Below, in pieces: positions 15,941-23,846 of a stretch of 57,028 nt of DNA (positions are counted from its first letter, which is position 1; each line of letters starts with the position of its first letter). Source of the DNA: UBA5399 sp964464145 (GTDB taxonomy: Bacteria > Bacillota > Clostridia > Christensenellales > Christensenellaceae); the NCBI GenBank assembly GCA_964464145.1, contig CAYXFB010000009.1:1-57028 (forward strand). The letters are read 5' to 3'. The translations under genes were made by a program, and so were the position numbers. The notes beneath the pieces were generated by a model. That model ran no database searches, was not told the origin of the DNA, and was given only the letters and a program-made list of their open reading frames with translations.

Positions 15941-17467
15941 TTACATCATCAGGCTGACTATGTCAACCTGAGTGGGTTTGCCGTCCGTGGCCGCGCTGAA
16001 TTCGCCCGTTATGAGCCCGTCCTTCATTATGAGTACGCGGTTGCTCATGCCTATGCATTCATCCAGCGTATCTCCCAGCAGTATAACGGATTTATCGTGA
16101 GACACTATTTCGCGTATGAAGGCGTATATCTCCTCCTTGGCGCCCACGTCCACACCGCGCGTGGGGTGGTTTAGTATCAGCACGTCACACTCGCTTGCAA
16201 CGGCGCGCGCGAACACCACCTTTTGCTGGTTGCCGCCCGAAAGCTGCATCAAAAGCTCGTCTATGCCGGTCGTCTTTATGCGCAGTTTTTTCACCCATTC
16301 ATGCGCCTGATCCGTAAGCGCCTTTTGGGACAAGAGCAATCCGCGTTTCAATAGCTCCTCATTGGAGAGCGCTATGTTTTCGGCAACGGAAAGCATATCC
16401 ACTATGCCTTCCACCAGCCGCTCCTTGGGTATCATCAGTATGCCCGCCTTGAGCGCCTGGCTGGGATCTTTGAAGTTGACCTCCTTGCCCTTGAATATAT
16501 ATTTCCCGCCGTCCGGCCGATCGTCACCGCACAGCACAGAGCAAATATCCTCCTTACCGGAGCCAACCACGCCGCAAAAGCCAAGTATCTCGCCCTTTTT
16601 AAGATCGAAGCTGACGTTTTTGAAAACACCCTTGAGCGAGAGATTCTCAACGGAGAGCACCTCTTCATCCAGCGGCTCGCGCTGCTGCTCCAGCTTGTAA
16701 TATTCAGTCGTGGTGGAGCGACCCACCATCATTTCATAGAGTTTACTTTCATCCGCGTCCGCTATATCCATATTGCCCGCGTTTTCGCCGTCCTTATAAA
16801 CGTACACTCGGTCGGATATCTCCAGCACCTCGTCTAGGCGGTGCGAAACGAATATAACGCCGTGCCCCTGCGCGGTCAGCCTGCGCACCTGCTCGAAAAG
16901 CTGCTTTACCTCCTCCTCGTTCAAAACGGAGGTTGGCTCGTCCAGCAGTATGAGGCAGCGCTCCGCCCCGGACGACTGTATAACGTTTACCACCTTGGCT
17001 ATCTCCACCATTTGGCGGGTGGCGAAGTTCAGATCTATCACCTTTTTGCGCGGGTTTATCTTCTCGCTTCCTATGGCCTTCAAAGCATCGGCCGCCTGCG
17101 CGTACATCTTGCGCCAGTTCACAATGCCGCCCTTTTGGAACAGCTTTTCGCGCCCGAAGAATATATTTTGGCCAACCGAAAGCGTAACTATGAGCGATTG
17201 CTCCTGAAACACCATGCCTATTCCCGCCGCGTTGGCCTCCTTGGGCGTTTTGGGCATGAAGGGCTTGCCCTGTATGCTCATCTCTCCGCTGGTCTGCGGC
17301 TGCACGCCTATTATTATCTTCAGAAAGGTGGATTTACCCGCGCCGTTCTCGCCTATGAGGCCCACTACTTCGCCTTCGTGCACATCCAGATCAACGCCCT
17401 TGAGCGCCTGCGTTCCCGCGAACGATTTCGTTATATTCTTTGCGCTGAACAATAATTTCTTTTCCAT
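15941..17467 (-). CDS. Sugar ABC transporter ATP-binding protein (RbsA/XylG type)
   Basis: A double-ATPase subunit of 508 residues. The first half has an intact Walker A (GENGAGKST) and Walker B (LILLDEPTS), but its signature is degenerate (LNFATRQ). The second half has an intact signature (LSGGNQQK), but its Walker B reads LILNHPTRGVDVG, with Asn-His where LDEPT is expected, so the second catalytic Glu is missing. Asymmetry between the two sites is normal in this family, but this pair of losses is notable. I chose the ATG at 17467: AGGAGG lies eight bases upstream, inside a longer in-frame reading to 17491. It energises import together with the two flanking permeases. Confidence 0.92.
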   Translation of the reverse strand: MEKKLLFSAKNITKSFAGTQALKGVDLDVHEGEVVGLIGENGAGKSTFLKIIIGVQPQTSGEMSIQGKPFMPKTPKEANAAGIGMVFQEQSLIVTLSVGQNIFFGREKLFQKGGIVNWRKMYAQAADALKAIGSEKINPRKKVIDLNFATRQMVEIAKVVNVIQSSGAERCLILLDEPTSVLNEEEVKQLFEQVRRLTAQGHGVIFVSHRLDEVLEISDRVYVYKDGENAGNMDIADADESKLYEMMVGRSTTTEYYKLEQQREPLDEEVLSVENLSLKGVFKNVSFDLKKGEILGFCGVVGSGKEDICSVLCGDDRPDGGKYIFKGKEVNFKDPSQALKAGILMIPKERLVEGIVDMLSVAENIALSNEELLKRGLLLSQKALTDQAHEWVKKLRIKTTGIDELLMQLSGGNQQKVVFARAVASECDVLILNHPTRGVDVGAKEEIYAFIREIVSHDKSVILLGDTLDECIGMSNRVLIMKDGLITGEFSAATDGKPTQVDIVSLMM

Positions 17468-17481
17468 ATCCTGAGCCTCCT

Positions 17482-18501
17482 TTACTTGCAAATTTCTTTA
17501 TTTGAGCGTGAAACGGTGAGCGCCACGGCTATTATTATAATGAGACCCTGTATGCCCTGCTTTATGTAGGGGTTCACGCCCAGTATAACCAAACCGTTCT
17601 CAAGCACCGTCATTATAATTACGCCGACCAGCGTATTTAGCACGCCGCCCTTGCCGCCGCACAGCGCCGTGCCGCCCACAACAACGGCCGCCTGCGCGGG
17701 GAACATGGTATTCGTGCCCACCTGGATCTGCCCCTGCCCGAGGCGTATGCCGCCCAGCACGCCCGCTATGCCATAGCAGAGCGCCGCAAAGACGAACACC
17801 AGTATCTTTACTTTATTTACGTTAACGCCCGCCATACGCGGTATGTTTTCCGCCGTGCCCACAGCGTATACGTGACGGCCGAAGGCGGTGTATTCCTGCA
17901 ATATGTAGGCAACCGCCAGCATAGCGAGGGACACCCATGTTATAACGGGTATACCCAAAAACGCCGTCTTTGGTATCTCCACCAGCACGGGGTCGCTTAT
18001 TGTGGCGGGTATGCCGCCGTAGGAAAGCATTGCGAGACCCATCGTGATATACATGAAGCTGAACGATACCATAAAGGAGGGTATCTTTGCCTTAACGTGT
18101 ATCACGCCTATGAAAAAACCCATAAGCACGCACACGCCCACAGCTATAAGTATTCCTAAAAAGCCGAAGTTGTTGCCGTTTTTGGTGTTCATGACCAGCA
18201 GCGACATAAAAGCCGCCGCCATTCCCACCGTTCCGTCTATGGAAAGGTCTATACTTCCCAGCAATATTACGTATGTGAGGCCAATTGCTATCAATAGCGG
18301 TATGGCCATTTGATTCAGTATAGCTATAACGTTTTCCGGCGAGGCGAAGGCTCCTCCGCAGGCCGCCGAGAAAAATATGATCAACGCTATAAGCACCAGA
18401 ATAGGCGCTATGCGCATAATTTTCGCACGTTGGTTTTCGGACTTTATTTTCGCGTCGAATTCCTGCGCGATCGTTGTGTCCATCTTGTTGTTTTGTGTCA
18501 T
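17482..18501 (-). CDS. Sugar ABC transporter permease (RbsC type), first permease
   Basis: 339 residues. A charged cytosolic N-terminus (about 1-28) precedes about ten membrane segments. Signatures are IGLTYVILLGSIDLSIDGTVG (about 72-92), VGTAENIPRMAGVNVNKVK (about 215-233) and IRLGQGQIQVGTNTMFPAQAAVVVGGTALCGGKGG (about 258-292). It differs clearly from the other permease of the operon, so the two probably pair as a heterodimer. An AAAGGAG site precedes the ATG. The stop codon lies 14 bases before the ATPase start. Between this gene and the upstream substrate-binding protein gene is a strong hairpin that may set relative mRNA levels. Confidence 0.92.
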   Translation of the reverse strand: MTQNNKMDTTIAQEFDAKIKSENQRAKIMRIAPILVLIALIIFFSAACGGAFASPENVIAILNQMAIPLLIAIGLTYVILLGSIDLSIDGTVGMAAAFMSLLVMNTKNGNNFGFLGILIAVGVCVLMGFFIGVIHVKAKIPSFMVSFSFMYITMGLAMLSYGGIPATISDPVLVEIPKTAFLGIPVITWVSLAMLAVAYILQEYTAFGRHVYAVGTAENIPRMAGVNVNKVKILVFVFAALCYGIAGVLGGIRLGQGQIQVGTNTMFPAQAAVVVGGTALCGGKGGVLNTLVGVIIMTVLENGLVILGVNPYIKQGIQGLIIIIAVALTVSRSNKEICK

Positions 18502-18584
18502 CTCTGTGCTCCACTCCTTTTCAGCTTTTTAGCCGGCACCCTGCCGACCCGGTAGTGGCTGATATTCATATACTCCCAATATCA

Positions 18585-18609
18585 TCCGGGGAGCACTGCT
18601 GCCCCCCGG
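18585..18609 (-). other. Intercistronic hairpin between binding-protein and permease genes
   Basis: TCCGGGG (18585-18591) pairs with CCCCGGA (18603-18609). No T run follows on the minus strand, so it is unlikely to be a simple terminator. It could protect the 3' end of the binding-protein message, as in other binding-protein operons. Confidence 0.6.
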
Positions 18610-18631
18610 ACGCCGTCTCTCTATGCCTTTT

Positions 18632-19909
18632 TTAGTCGGCCTTGCAGGAGAATATCTCCGCAAAGTTCAGCTCAGGCTTGTTGTCTACATATTTTGCTAC
18701 GTAATCGTCAACATTGTCCTTTGTTATAGTTATAGCGGGTGTAGCAAACTCGCGGTATTCAGCGGGAAGCTGCGCGGGGTCTATTAGGCCAGCCCACGCG
18801 GCGTAGCATATAGCTAGGGTGTAACCGCCCTGCAGGTAACCGTTTGAGGAAACCGTGGCCGTAGCGGAACCGTCCTGTATGGCTGCCAGCATATCGTTTG
18901 TGGCGTCTATACCCACAACCTGAACCTTGCCCTTGAGGCCGGCTTTGTCAAGCGCCTGTATAGCCGCAACGGCCATATTGTCGTTAGCGCACCATATTCC
19001 GCCCACATCGGGGTACTGGTTCAGCCATGTTTCAACCAGGTTCAGCGCCTGCTTTGCGTCCCAGTTGCCTGTGTCGCGCGCTACAACCTCTATTTCAGGA
19101 TATTCCTTGAGCATATTGTCTAGGCCTTCCGCCCTTGTTGTGGCGGCCGTGTTTCCAAGCATGCCTTCAACAACGAATATCTTGCCCTTGCCACCCATAG
19201 CTTCAAACATTTCCTTGGAGATCATCTCAGAATTCTTTACGTTGTCGGGAGAGGTGTGGATCACCCAGTTGGGGTCGTAATCGGCCGGGCCAACGTCGTC
19301 GGGCTTGTTCCATGCCGTACCTATGTAGCCGCCGGACTCAGCCATCGCCTCAACCAGCGCGGGAGCTATGGCAGACTCATTCGGGTCGGAATAAGCAAGC
19401 GCGTTGCCGCCCGCTTTAGCCGCGAACTGGCGCATATTGTCCACTTCCTTGTCGTTGGAGCCGCCGGAATCCAGCGTCTGCACTTCCACCTTCTGGCCTA
19501 TGCTCTTGAGGTAGTCCGCAAACATGTTCATGCCGTCAATTATCGTAACGATATAGGGATTGTCCAGGCCGCGTATGGAGGCCGCGAGGTATACTGTGGT
19601 GTCCAGCTTTTCCTGCGGTATCTGCGCGGGATCGATAGTGAACGTGGCATAGTCTGAGCCGCCCGCCGCCGGAGCTGCCGCCGATTCTGCTGGAGCTTCA
19701 GCGGGCGCCGCCGCCGATTCTGCCGCTGCCACCGCAGACTCTGCCGCTGCTACCACCGGAGCCGCTGCCGACTCTGCCGCCGCTACCGCCGGAGCCGCTG
19801 CCGACTCTACCGCTGCCACCGCAGACTCTACTGCGGGAACCTGTGAGCAACCTGCAAACGCTACTACTACCATGAGCAGCACTACTAAAATGGATACTAC
19901 TTTCTTCAT
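18632..19909 (-). CDS. Sugar-binding lipoprotein of the ABC importer (periplasmic-binding-protein-like, RbsB type)
   Basis: 425 residues. Signal peptide MKKVVSILVVLLMVVVAFAGC with lipidated Cys20, then an unusual linker of about 70 residues made almost only of Ala, Glu, Ser, Pro and Val (AAESAAAP-type units). The binding domain starts near residue 90 with FTIDPAQIPQ. The domain is of the ribose/galactose type (VYLAASIRGLDNPYIVTIIDGM, GGIWCANDNMAVAAIQAL, KGKVQVVGIDATNDMLAAIQDG). It captures the sugar outside the cell. AAGGAGG precedes the ATG. First transporter gene in the operon, about 30 bases after the zinc dehydrogenase gene. Ligand unknown. Confidence 0.92.
   Translation of the reverse strand: MKKVVSILVVLLMVVVAFAGCSQVPAVESAVAAVESAAAPAVAAAESAAAPVVAAAESAVAAAESAAAPAEAPAESAAAPAAGGSDYATFTIDPAQIPQEKLDTTVYLAASIRGLDNPYIVTIIDGMNMFADYLKSIGQKVEVQTLDSGGSNDKEVDNMRQFAAKAGGNALAYSDPNESAIAPALVEAMAESGGYIGTAWNKPDDVGPADYDPNWVIHTSPDNVKNSEMISKEMFEAMGGKGKIFVVEGMLGNTAATTRAEGLDNMLKEYPEIEVVARDTGNWDAKQALNLVETWLNQYPDVGGIWCANDNMAVAAIQALDKAGLKGKVQVVGIDATNDMLAAIQDGSATATVSSNGYLQGGYTLAICYAAWAGLIDPAQLPAEYREFATPAITITKDNVDDYVAKYVDNKPELNFAEIFSCKAD
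19665..19840 (-). repeat. Low-complexity repeat region coding the Ala/Glu/Ser/Pro linker
   Basis: Imperfect units of about 24 bases coding AAESAAAP-like octapeptides are repeated through this stretch. They encode the tether between the lipid anchor and the binding domain and are prone to length change. Confidence 0.7.
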
Positions 19910-19940
19910 TTTCTTTCCTCCTTGTTTTTTTGGAAATATA

Positions 19941-20999
19941 TCATTCGTAACGAATTATGCACTTCTTGGCTATTTCTTTGCGTTCCAGCTTTTCAAAAGC
20001 ATCCAATATGTTTTCGAAATCCACTATGTCGGAAATATAATCGTCCAGGCTTATAGCGCCGCTTTTCAGCCACTCCATCACCTGTGCGTTTGCCTCGCCC
20101 TCCTCCTTTTTGGAGGGGAACTGCTGGAATTGCAGCGTCCAGTTGTATGGCGCCGCGCCCCAGTCCACATTGAAGCTGGTCTCGGCCGCTATGCCATAGC
20201 AGCATATCTTGCCCGCGTCCTTTATTATGTGCATGGCCTGATTTATTATGTCCAGCACGCCCACCGCGTCCAGCACGTAATCCGCGCCGCCCGGCATTAT
20301 TTCCTTTATTTTATCCAGCAGGCCGCTGTCTTTGGCGTTGAAGCCGTAGTGCGCGCCCTTGCCCTTTGCGTCCGCCACCTTTTCGTCTATGGTATCTATG
20401 GCGATTATGGGCGCAACACCCAGGAGGCTCATGAATTTTATGAAGGTGAGCCCCACCGGGCCGCAGCCAAACACTACCACGCCCTGCTTTTCCTTTATAC
20501 CAAAGCGTTTTATGGAGCTTAGCACCTCGCGCAGCGTTATGACCATAGCGCCCTTAACGGGATCAACGGACGGATCGAGCACCGTTTGACCGAATGCGCA
20601 CTCGGGTATATCCGGCGAATCTGCGGCAAGGCCGCTGTTTATATAGGCCTGCGGATCCTCCACCACGCCATATTCGGAGTAGGAGCCCCAGCCGCAAGTG
20701 AAACCGCCCAAAGGCCCCGCAAACGGCAGCAATACGTGATCTCCCACCTTGAAGGAAGTTACCTTGCTGCCCACCTCAATAACGCGACCCACGGCCTCAT
20801 GGCCCAGCATCACCGGGTACATATCGGGCGTGAAGCCCTTGAAATTGCGGTGTATGAGCTTACCGTCCGTACCGTTGCACACGCCGCAGCTCACCGTTTT
20901 TACAAGCGCCTGGCAATCGCCGTATTGGGGCGTGGGGCACTCCTGCACGCTCAGCTTTCCGTCTCCGTCCACAACCAATGTTTTCATGCTATCTTGCAT
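19941..20999 (-). CDS. Zinc-type medium-chain dehydrogenase lacking the structural zinc cluster
   Basis: 352 residues of the MDR family. The catalytic zinc site is present (CGVCNGTD near residue 37 and LGHEAVG near 67). The nucleotide-binding fold has GCGPVGLTFIKFMSLLG (about 180-196), and the acidic AIDTID after the second strand suggests NAD. The usual loop with four cysteines is absent; instead there is LPFAGPLGGFTCGWGSYSEYG, as in some glucose-dehydrogenase-like MDRs. GAGGAGG lies upstream of the ATG at 20999. It sits between a GldA-like dehydrogenase and the importer and probably oxidises the imported sugar or polyol. Substrate unknown. Confidence 0.9.
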   Translation of the reverse strand: MQDSMKTLVVDGDGKLSVQECPTPQYGDCQALVKTVSCGVCNGTDGKLIHRNFKGFTPDMYPVMLGHEAVGRVIEVGSKVTSFKVGDHVLLPFAGPLGGFTCGWGSYSEYGVVEDPQAYINSGLAADSPDIPECAFGQTVLDPSVDPVKGAMVITLREVLSSIKRFGIKEKQGVVVFGCGPVGLTFIKFMSLLGVAPIIAIDTIDEKVADAKGKGAHYGFNAKDSGLLDKIKEIMPGGADYVLDAVGVLDIINQAMHIIKDAGKICCYGIAAETSFNVDWGAAPYNWTLQFQQFPSKKEEGEANAQVMEWLKSGAISLDDYISDIVDFENILDAFEKLERKEIAKKCIIRYE

Positions 21000-21022
21000 T
21001 TTTTGATCTCCTCCTCAAAGTT

Positions 21023-22174
21023 TTACCTGCGTGTATACGCCGGCTCCAAGTCGTATTGTTCGCGGTATTTTCTGCCCAGTCCGTCCGCCGCGCTTATGGC
21101 TGCCGCCACAGTGTCCGCCGTTACCAGGAACGGTTCCGTATCCCAGTATGAATGCATGGAGCACTCCGCTATCGCCCTGATGTTTTCGGGCGTGTTCGTT
21201 ATGAAAAGATCGTCCAGCGTTATGGGCAGACCCACGGCCGCGCAGAAATCCAGCACCTCGTAAAAAAGCTCCTCCGAAGCATTTTCGGCCACCAGCTGGC
21301 ATAGTGTGCCAAAGGCCACTTTTTCGCCGTGCATGGTCTTTGCGTCCTCGGGCAGCGCGGATATTCCCTCGCAGATGGAGTGCGCGCCCGAGCAGCCGTT
21401 GTTTTCCACACCCACGCCGCTCATAAGCACGTTCACCTCTATGATATCTTCAAACGCCTCCGTAACAACGTGCGCCTTTGCCGCCTGAAGCGCGCTTTCG
21501 CCGTTTTCTATGAGCGTTTTATAGCACTGCTCCGCAACCGCCGTGCCCATCTTTGTTCTGCGGAAGCCGCCGTTTGCAGCGTCCACATAATTTGTGCTGT
21601 CCGAAGCAACGTTCGCCCGCGCCTCAAAAACGGTGGAGAGCGCGTCGCCCATGCCCGCAACTATAAAACGCTCGGGCGCGTCCGCTATTATCTGGCTGTC
21701 CACCAGCACTACATCAGGATTTTTGGCATAGTGCCGCGCGCCAACGTGCTCTCCGCTCTCCGTGTATATAACGGAAAGCGCTATGGTCGGCGCGTCCGTG
21801 GAGGCCGCCGTGGGCACTATCACGGTAGCGGCCTTGAATTTATCCGCAACGGCCTTGGAGGTGTCTATTGTCTTGCCCCCGCCAATGCCAATCACCACCT
21901 CGGGCGCAAAATCCTTTACGCTCTCGGCTATGGCGTCTATGCGCTCCACCGTTACCTCCGTGCTATAGGCCGCCGTTTTTATCTCGCTGTCAGTTTTGGC
22001 GTAATCCTCCTTCAATTGGGCGTCCAGCCTGTCGAAGAAGAAGGGATCTATTATCGCGAACACCCTCTTACCGAATTTTTGCGTGTACTCGCAGAGGTTT
22101 TTAAATTCGCCCGGCCCCTGATAGTACCTTGAGGGCGAGCCCCATCCACGCGTAGTTCTTGTTACTCTTGCCAT
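21023..22174 (-). CDS. Iron/zinc-containing alcohol dehydrogenase, glycerol-dehydrogenase-like
   Basis: 383 residues of the GldA branch. The opening WGSPSRYYQGPGEFKNLCEY matches the conserved SPxxYxQGPGxL start of glycerol dehydrogenases. GIGGGKTIDTSKAVAD is the nucleotide-binding turn and PTAASTDAPTIALSVIY carries the metal-binding Asp. SGAHSICEG and TMHGEKVAFG carry the two metal-binding His. I chose the ATG at 22174, preceded by AAAGGAG at about ten bases; a longer reading to 22228 lacks support. It directly follows the LacI-type gene. Likely role: NAD-linked oxidation or reduction of a polyol or ketose in the pathway encoded downstream. Confidence 0.92.
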   Translation of the reverse strand: MARVTRTTRGWGSPSRYYQGPGEFKNLCEYTQKFGKRVFAIIDPFFFDRLDAQLKEDYAKTDSEIKTAAYSTEVTVERIDAIAESVKDFAPEVVIGIGGGKTIDTSKAVADKFKAATVIVPTAASTDAPTIALSVIYTESGEHVGARHYAKNPDVVLVDSQIIADAPERFIVAGMGDALSTVFEARANVASDSTNYVDAANGGFRRTKMGTAVAEQCYKTLIENGESALQAAKAHVVTEAFEDIIEVNVLMSGVGVENNGCSGAHSICEGISALPEDAKTMHGEKVAFGTLCQLVAENASEELFYEVLDFCAAVGLPITLDDLFITNTPENIRAIAECSMHSYWDTEPFLVTADTVAAAISAADGLGRKYREQYDLEPAYTRR

Positions 22175-22286
22175 TTTTTCCACTCTCCTTTGCATAAAGC
22201 TATATATTGTCTCATTTTTTGCGTACAAAAATACACCGTAGCCTTCCGCCGCACTTTTTCAAAAATATTATGTCTTTAGGTTTAAA

Positions 22287-23300
22287 TTATTTCAGCGCGG
22301 CACAGGACATGCGCACACACAGCTCCGTCGGCAGCCTTCTCTCTCTCACCGGAGCGTTCGCTTCACTGCCCTCTATACGCTCCAGCAGCATTTCTGCCGC
22401 TATCCTGCCCACCTCAGTTGTGGGCCTCTTCAAAACGGTTATCGGCGGGTCCAGATGGGAAGCAAACGGAAAATCGTCGAACCCCACAAGTGAGATGTCC
22501 TCGCCTATTTTAAGTCCCTTTTCCACCAGCGCGGTGTACGCGCCCATTGTGGACAGGTTGTTTGGTGTAATTATAGCGGTCGGGCGATGCTTTAGGTCCA
22601 TTATCTGCGCCACCGCCTTGCGGCAACCCTCTTCGCTGAAGTAGCCCGGCACAACGAACTGTGGCTGCACCGGTATTTTGAATTCGTCCATCGCCATGTA
22701 GAATCCGTCCAAGCGCTCGTTGCCGGGCGTTATGCCCTGCGTGCCGTATAGTATGGCGATATCCTTATGCCCCAGCCCCACCAGGTGCTCCACTATCTGC
22801 CGCATACCGCCGTAATTGTCTATCAATATGCAGTCGTGCAGCAGGGTCTTGCTTCGTATGGGCTTTCGGTCTATATATACGAGCGGTATATTCATGTTGC
22901 TGAACTGCTCCACCTCGCGGTTGTCGGCATCCACGAACACGGCCAGAAGACCGTCCACGCGAAAGCCCATGAGCTTGTTCATCACCTTTTTTTCCTTTTC
23001 AACGTTCTCGTTGGTATTAGCGAAGATTATATCATAGCCCTTCGCGTAGCACATTTCCTCGAAACCGGCCAGCATGGATGTAAAAAAAGGGTTCTTTATA
23101 TCCGGCACCAGATAGCCTATAGTCTTTGTGGATGATGTTTTCAGATTCCTCGCCACCACGTTTGGCACGTAGCCGTGTTTTTTTATTATCTGCTGCACGC
23201 GCTCCATAGTTTCCGGAGCTATGCTTGAGCTGTTGTTTATTACCCTTGATATAGTGGCCGAGGACACGCCCGCCAGTTTTGCGATGTCACGCTGATTCAT
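22287..23300 (-). CDS. LacI-family transcriptional regulator
   Basis: 337 residues. The N-terminal helix-turn-helix and hinge are canonical (MNQRDIAKLAGVSSATISRVINN then RNLKTSSTKTIGYLVPD). The rest is the periplasmic-binding-protein-like ligand domain (FTSMLAGFEEMCYAKGYDIIFANTNEN, GLGHKDIAILYG, PTAIITPNNLSTMGAYTALVEKG). It is the first gene of an operon for sugar uptake and oxidation and should repress it in the absence of the inducing sugar. Four copies of a 14-bp LacI-type operator lie in the 310 bases upstream, one immediately downstream of a TATAAT element, so autoregulation is expected. Confidence 0.95.
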   Translation of the reverse strand: MNQRDIAKLAGVSSATISRVINNSSSIAPETMERVQQIIKKHGYVPNVVARNLKTSSTKTIGYLVPDIKNPFFTSMLAGFEEMCYAKGYDIIFANTNENVEKEKKVMNKLMGFRVDGLLAVFVDADNREVEQFSNMNIPLVYIDRKPIRSKTLLHDCILIDNYGGMRQIVEHLVGLGHKDIAILYGTQGITPGNERLDGFYMAMDEFKIPVQPQFVVPGYFSEEGCRKAVAQIMDLKHRPTAIITPNNLSTMGAYTALVEKGLKIGEDISLVGFDDFPFASHLDPPITVLKRPTTEVGRIAAEMLLERIEGSEANAPVRERRLPTELCVRMSCAALK

Positions 23301-23331
23301 TTTTTATGCCCGATTTTGTATTTCCCAGCCA

Positions 23332-23347
23332 ATGTACACGTATACAT
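23332..23347. promoter_or_regulatory. LacI-type operator 1
   Basis: ATGTACACGTATACAT: core TGTACA-CG-TATACA, a near-perfect palindrome with the central CG typical of LacI/GalR operators, 32 bases before the regulator start codon. Confidence 0.85.
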
Positions 23348-23431
23348 AGGCTGTACAAAAACAAATTCCCTATCCTTTTCTGTTTCTGATCGCGGCTGTC
23401 CAGCTATGATTTTTATTTGTCGCGATCTTTA

Positions 23432-23447
23432 TTGTACACGTATACAT
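23432..23447. promoter_or_regulatory. LacI-type operator 2
   Basis: TTGTACACGTATACAT shares the identical 14-base core TGTACACGTATACA with operator 1, 100 bases further upstream. Confidence 0.85.
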
Positions 23448-23514
23448 TGCCTGTCTAAAGCTATTTTTCGGTTTTCGCTATTCTTTGAGCATCTCAAACA
23501 ACTGCTCACATACG

Positions 23515-23530
23515 CTGTACACGTATACAT
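23515..23530. promoter_or_regulatory. LacI-type operator 3, at the predicted transcription start
   Basis: CTGTACACGTATACAT has the same 14-base core. It lies a few bases downstream of the minus-strand TATAAT at 23535-23540, so bound repressor would block initiation. Confidence 0.87.
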
Positions 23531-23534
23531 TTCC

Positions 23535-23543
23535 ATTATATCA
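23535..23543 (-). promoter_or_regulatory. Extended -10 promoter of the LacI sugar operon
   Basis: On the minus strand TGATATAAT is an extended -10 (TG-n-TATAAT). The -35 region is poor, as is common for extended -10 promoters. The leader to the regulator ATG would be about 230 bases and holds two further operators. Confidence 0.6.
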
Positions 23544-23625
23544 AAAATAATTTTATTGTGTATTTTATTTTTATGTTTCTGAGTATTGTACTTTTATATT
23601 TTTCACTTTGTTATGTATACGTTTG

Positions 23626-23641
23626 CTGTACACGTATACAT
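23626..23641. promoter_or_regulatory. LacI-type operator 4
   Basis: CTGTACACGTATACAT, identical in 16 bases to operator 3 and 111 bases away. A partial copy (ATGTATACG at 23613-23621) lies beside it. Upstream of the promoter, it is placed for DNA looping. Confidence 0.85.
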
Positions 23642-23846
23642 TTCTTGCTATTTAAGATACAACTATTTGGATTGTTTGTCAACCACTTTATTGGTAATAT
23701 TTCTAAAACAATGTGGCGATGCATAAAAAAGCGCGGTATATCCGCTATATTTCGGGTTACGCATTTGCTCTCAATTTGAAGGGGCTGTCTTTTTTCAAAA
23801 AAGACCGCTATTCAAACGTGAGCCGTGCCTCAAAGTCAGAGCAGCT
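23642..23846. other. Non-coding stretch between the operator region and the XRE gene
   Basis: About 200 bases with no gene. A short perfect palindrome (GTCTTTTTT/AAAAAAGAC near 23788-23806) has almost no loop. I see no clear terminator for the XRE gene. Confidence 0.4.

Noticed and set aside
23332..23641. Regularly repeated 16-mers considered as a CRISPR-like array
   Set aside because: Only four short palindromic copies, spaced 83-111 bases, with AT-rich regulatory DNA between them; they fit LacI operators, not CRISPR repeats and spacers.
23788..23806. Palindrome GTCTTTTTTCAAAAAAGAC as terminator of the XRE gene
   Set aside because: The loop is a single base and the stem is A/T only, so it would not form a stable RNA hairpin.
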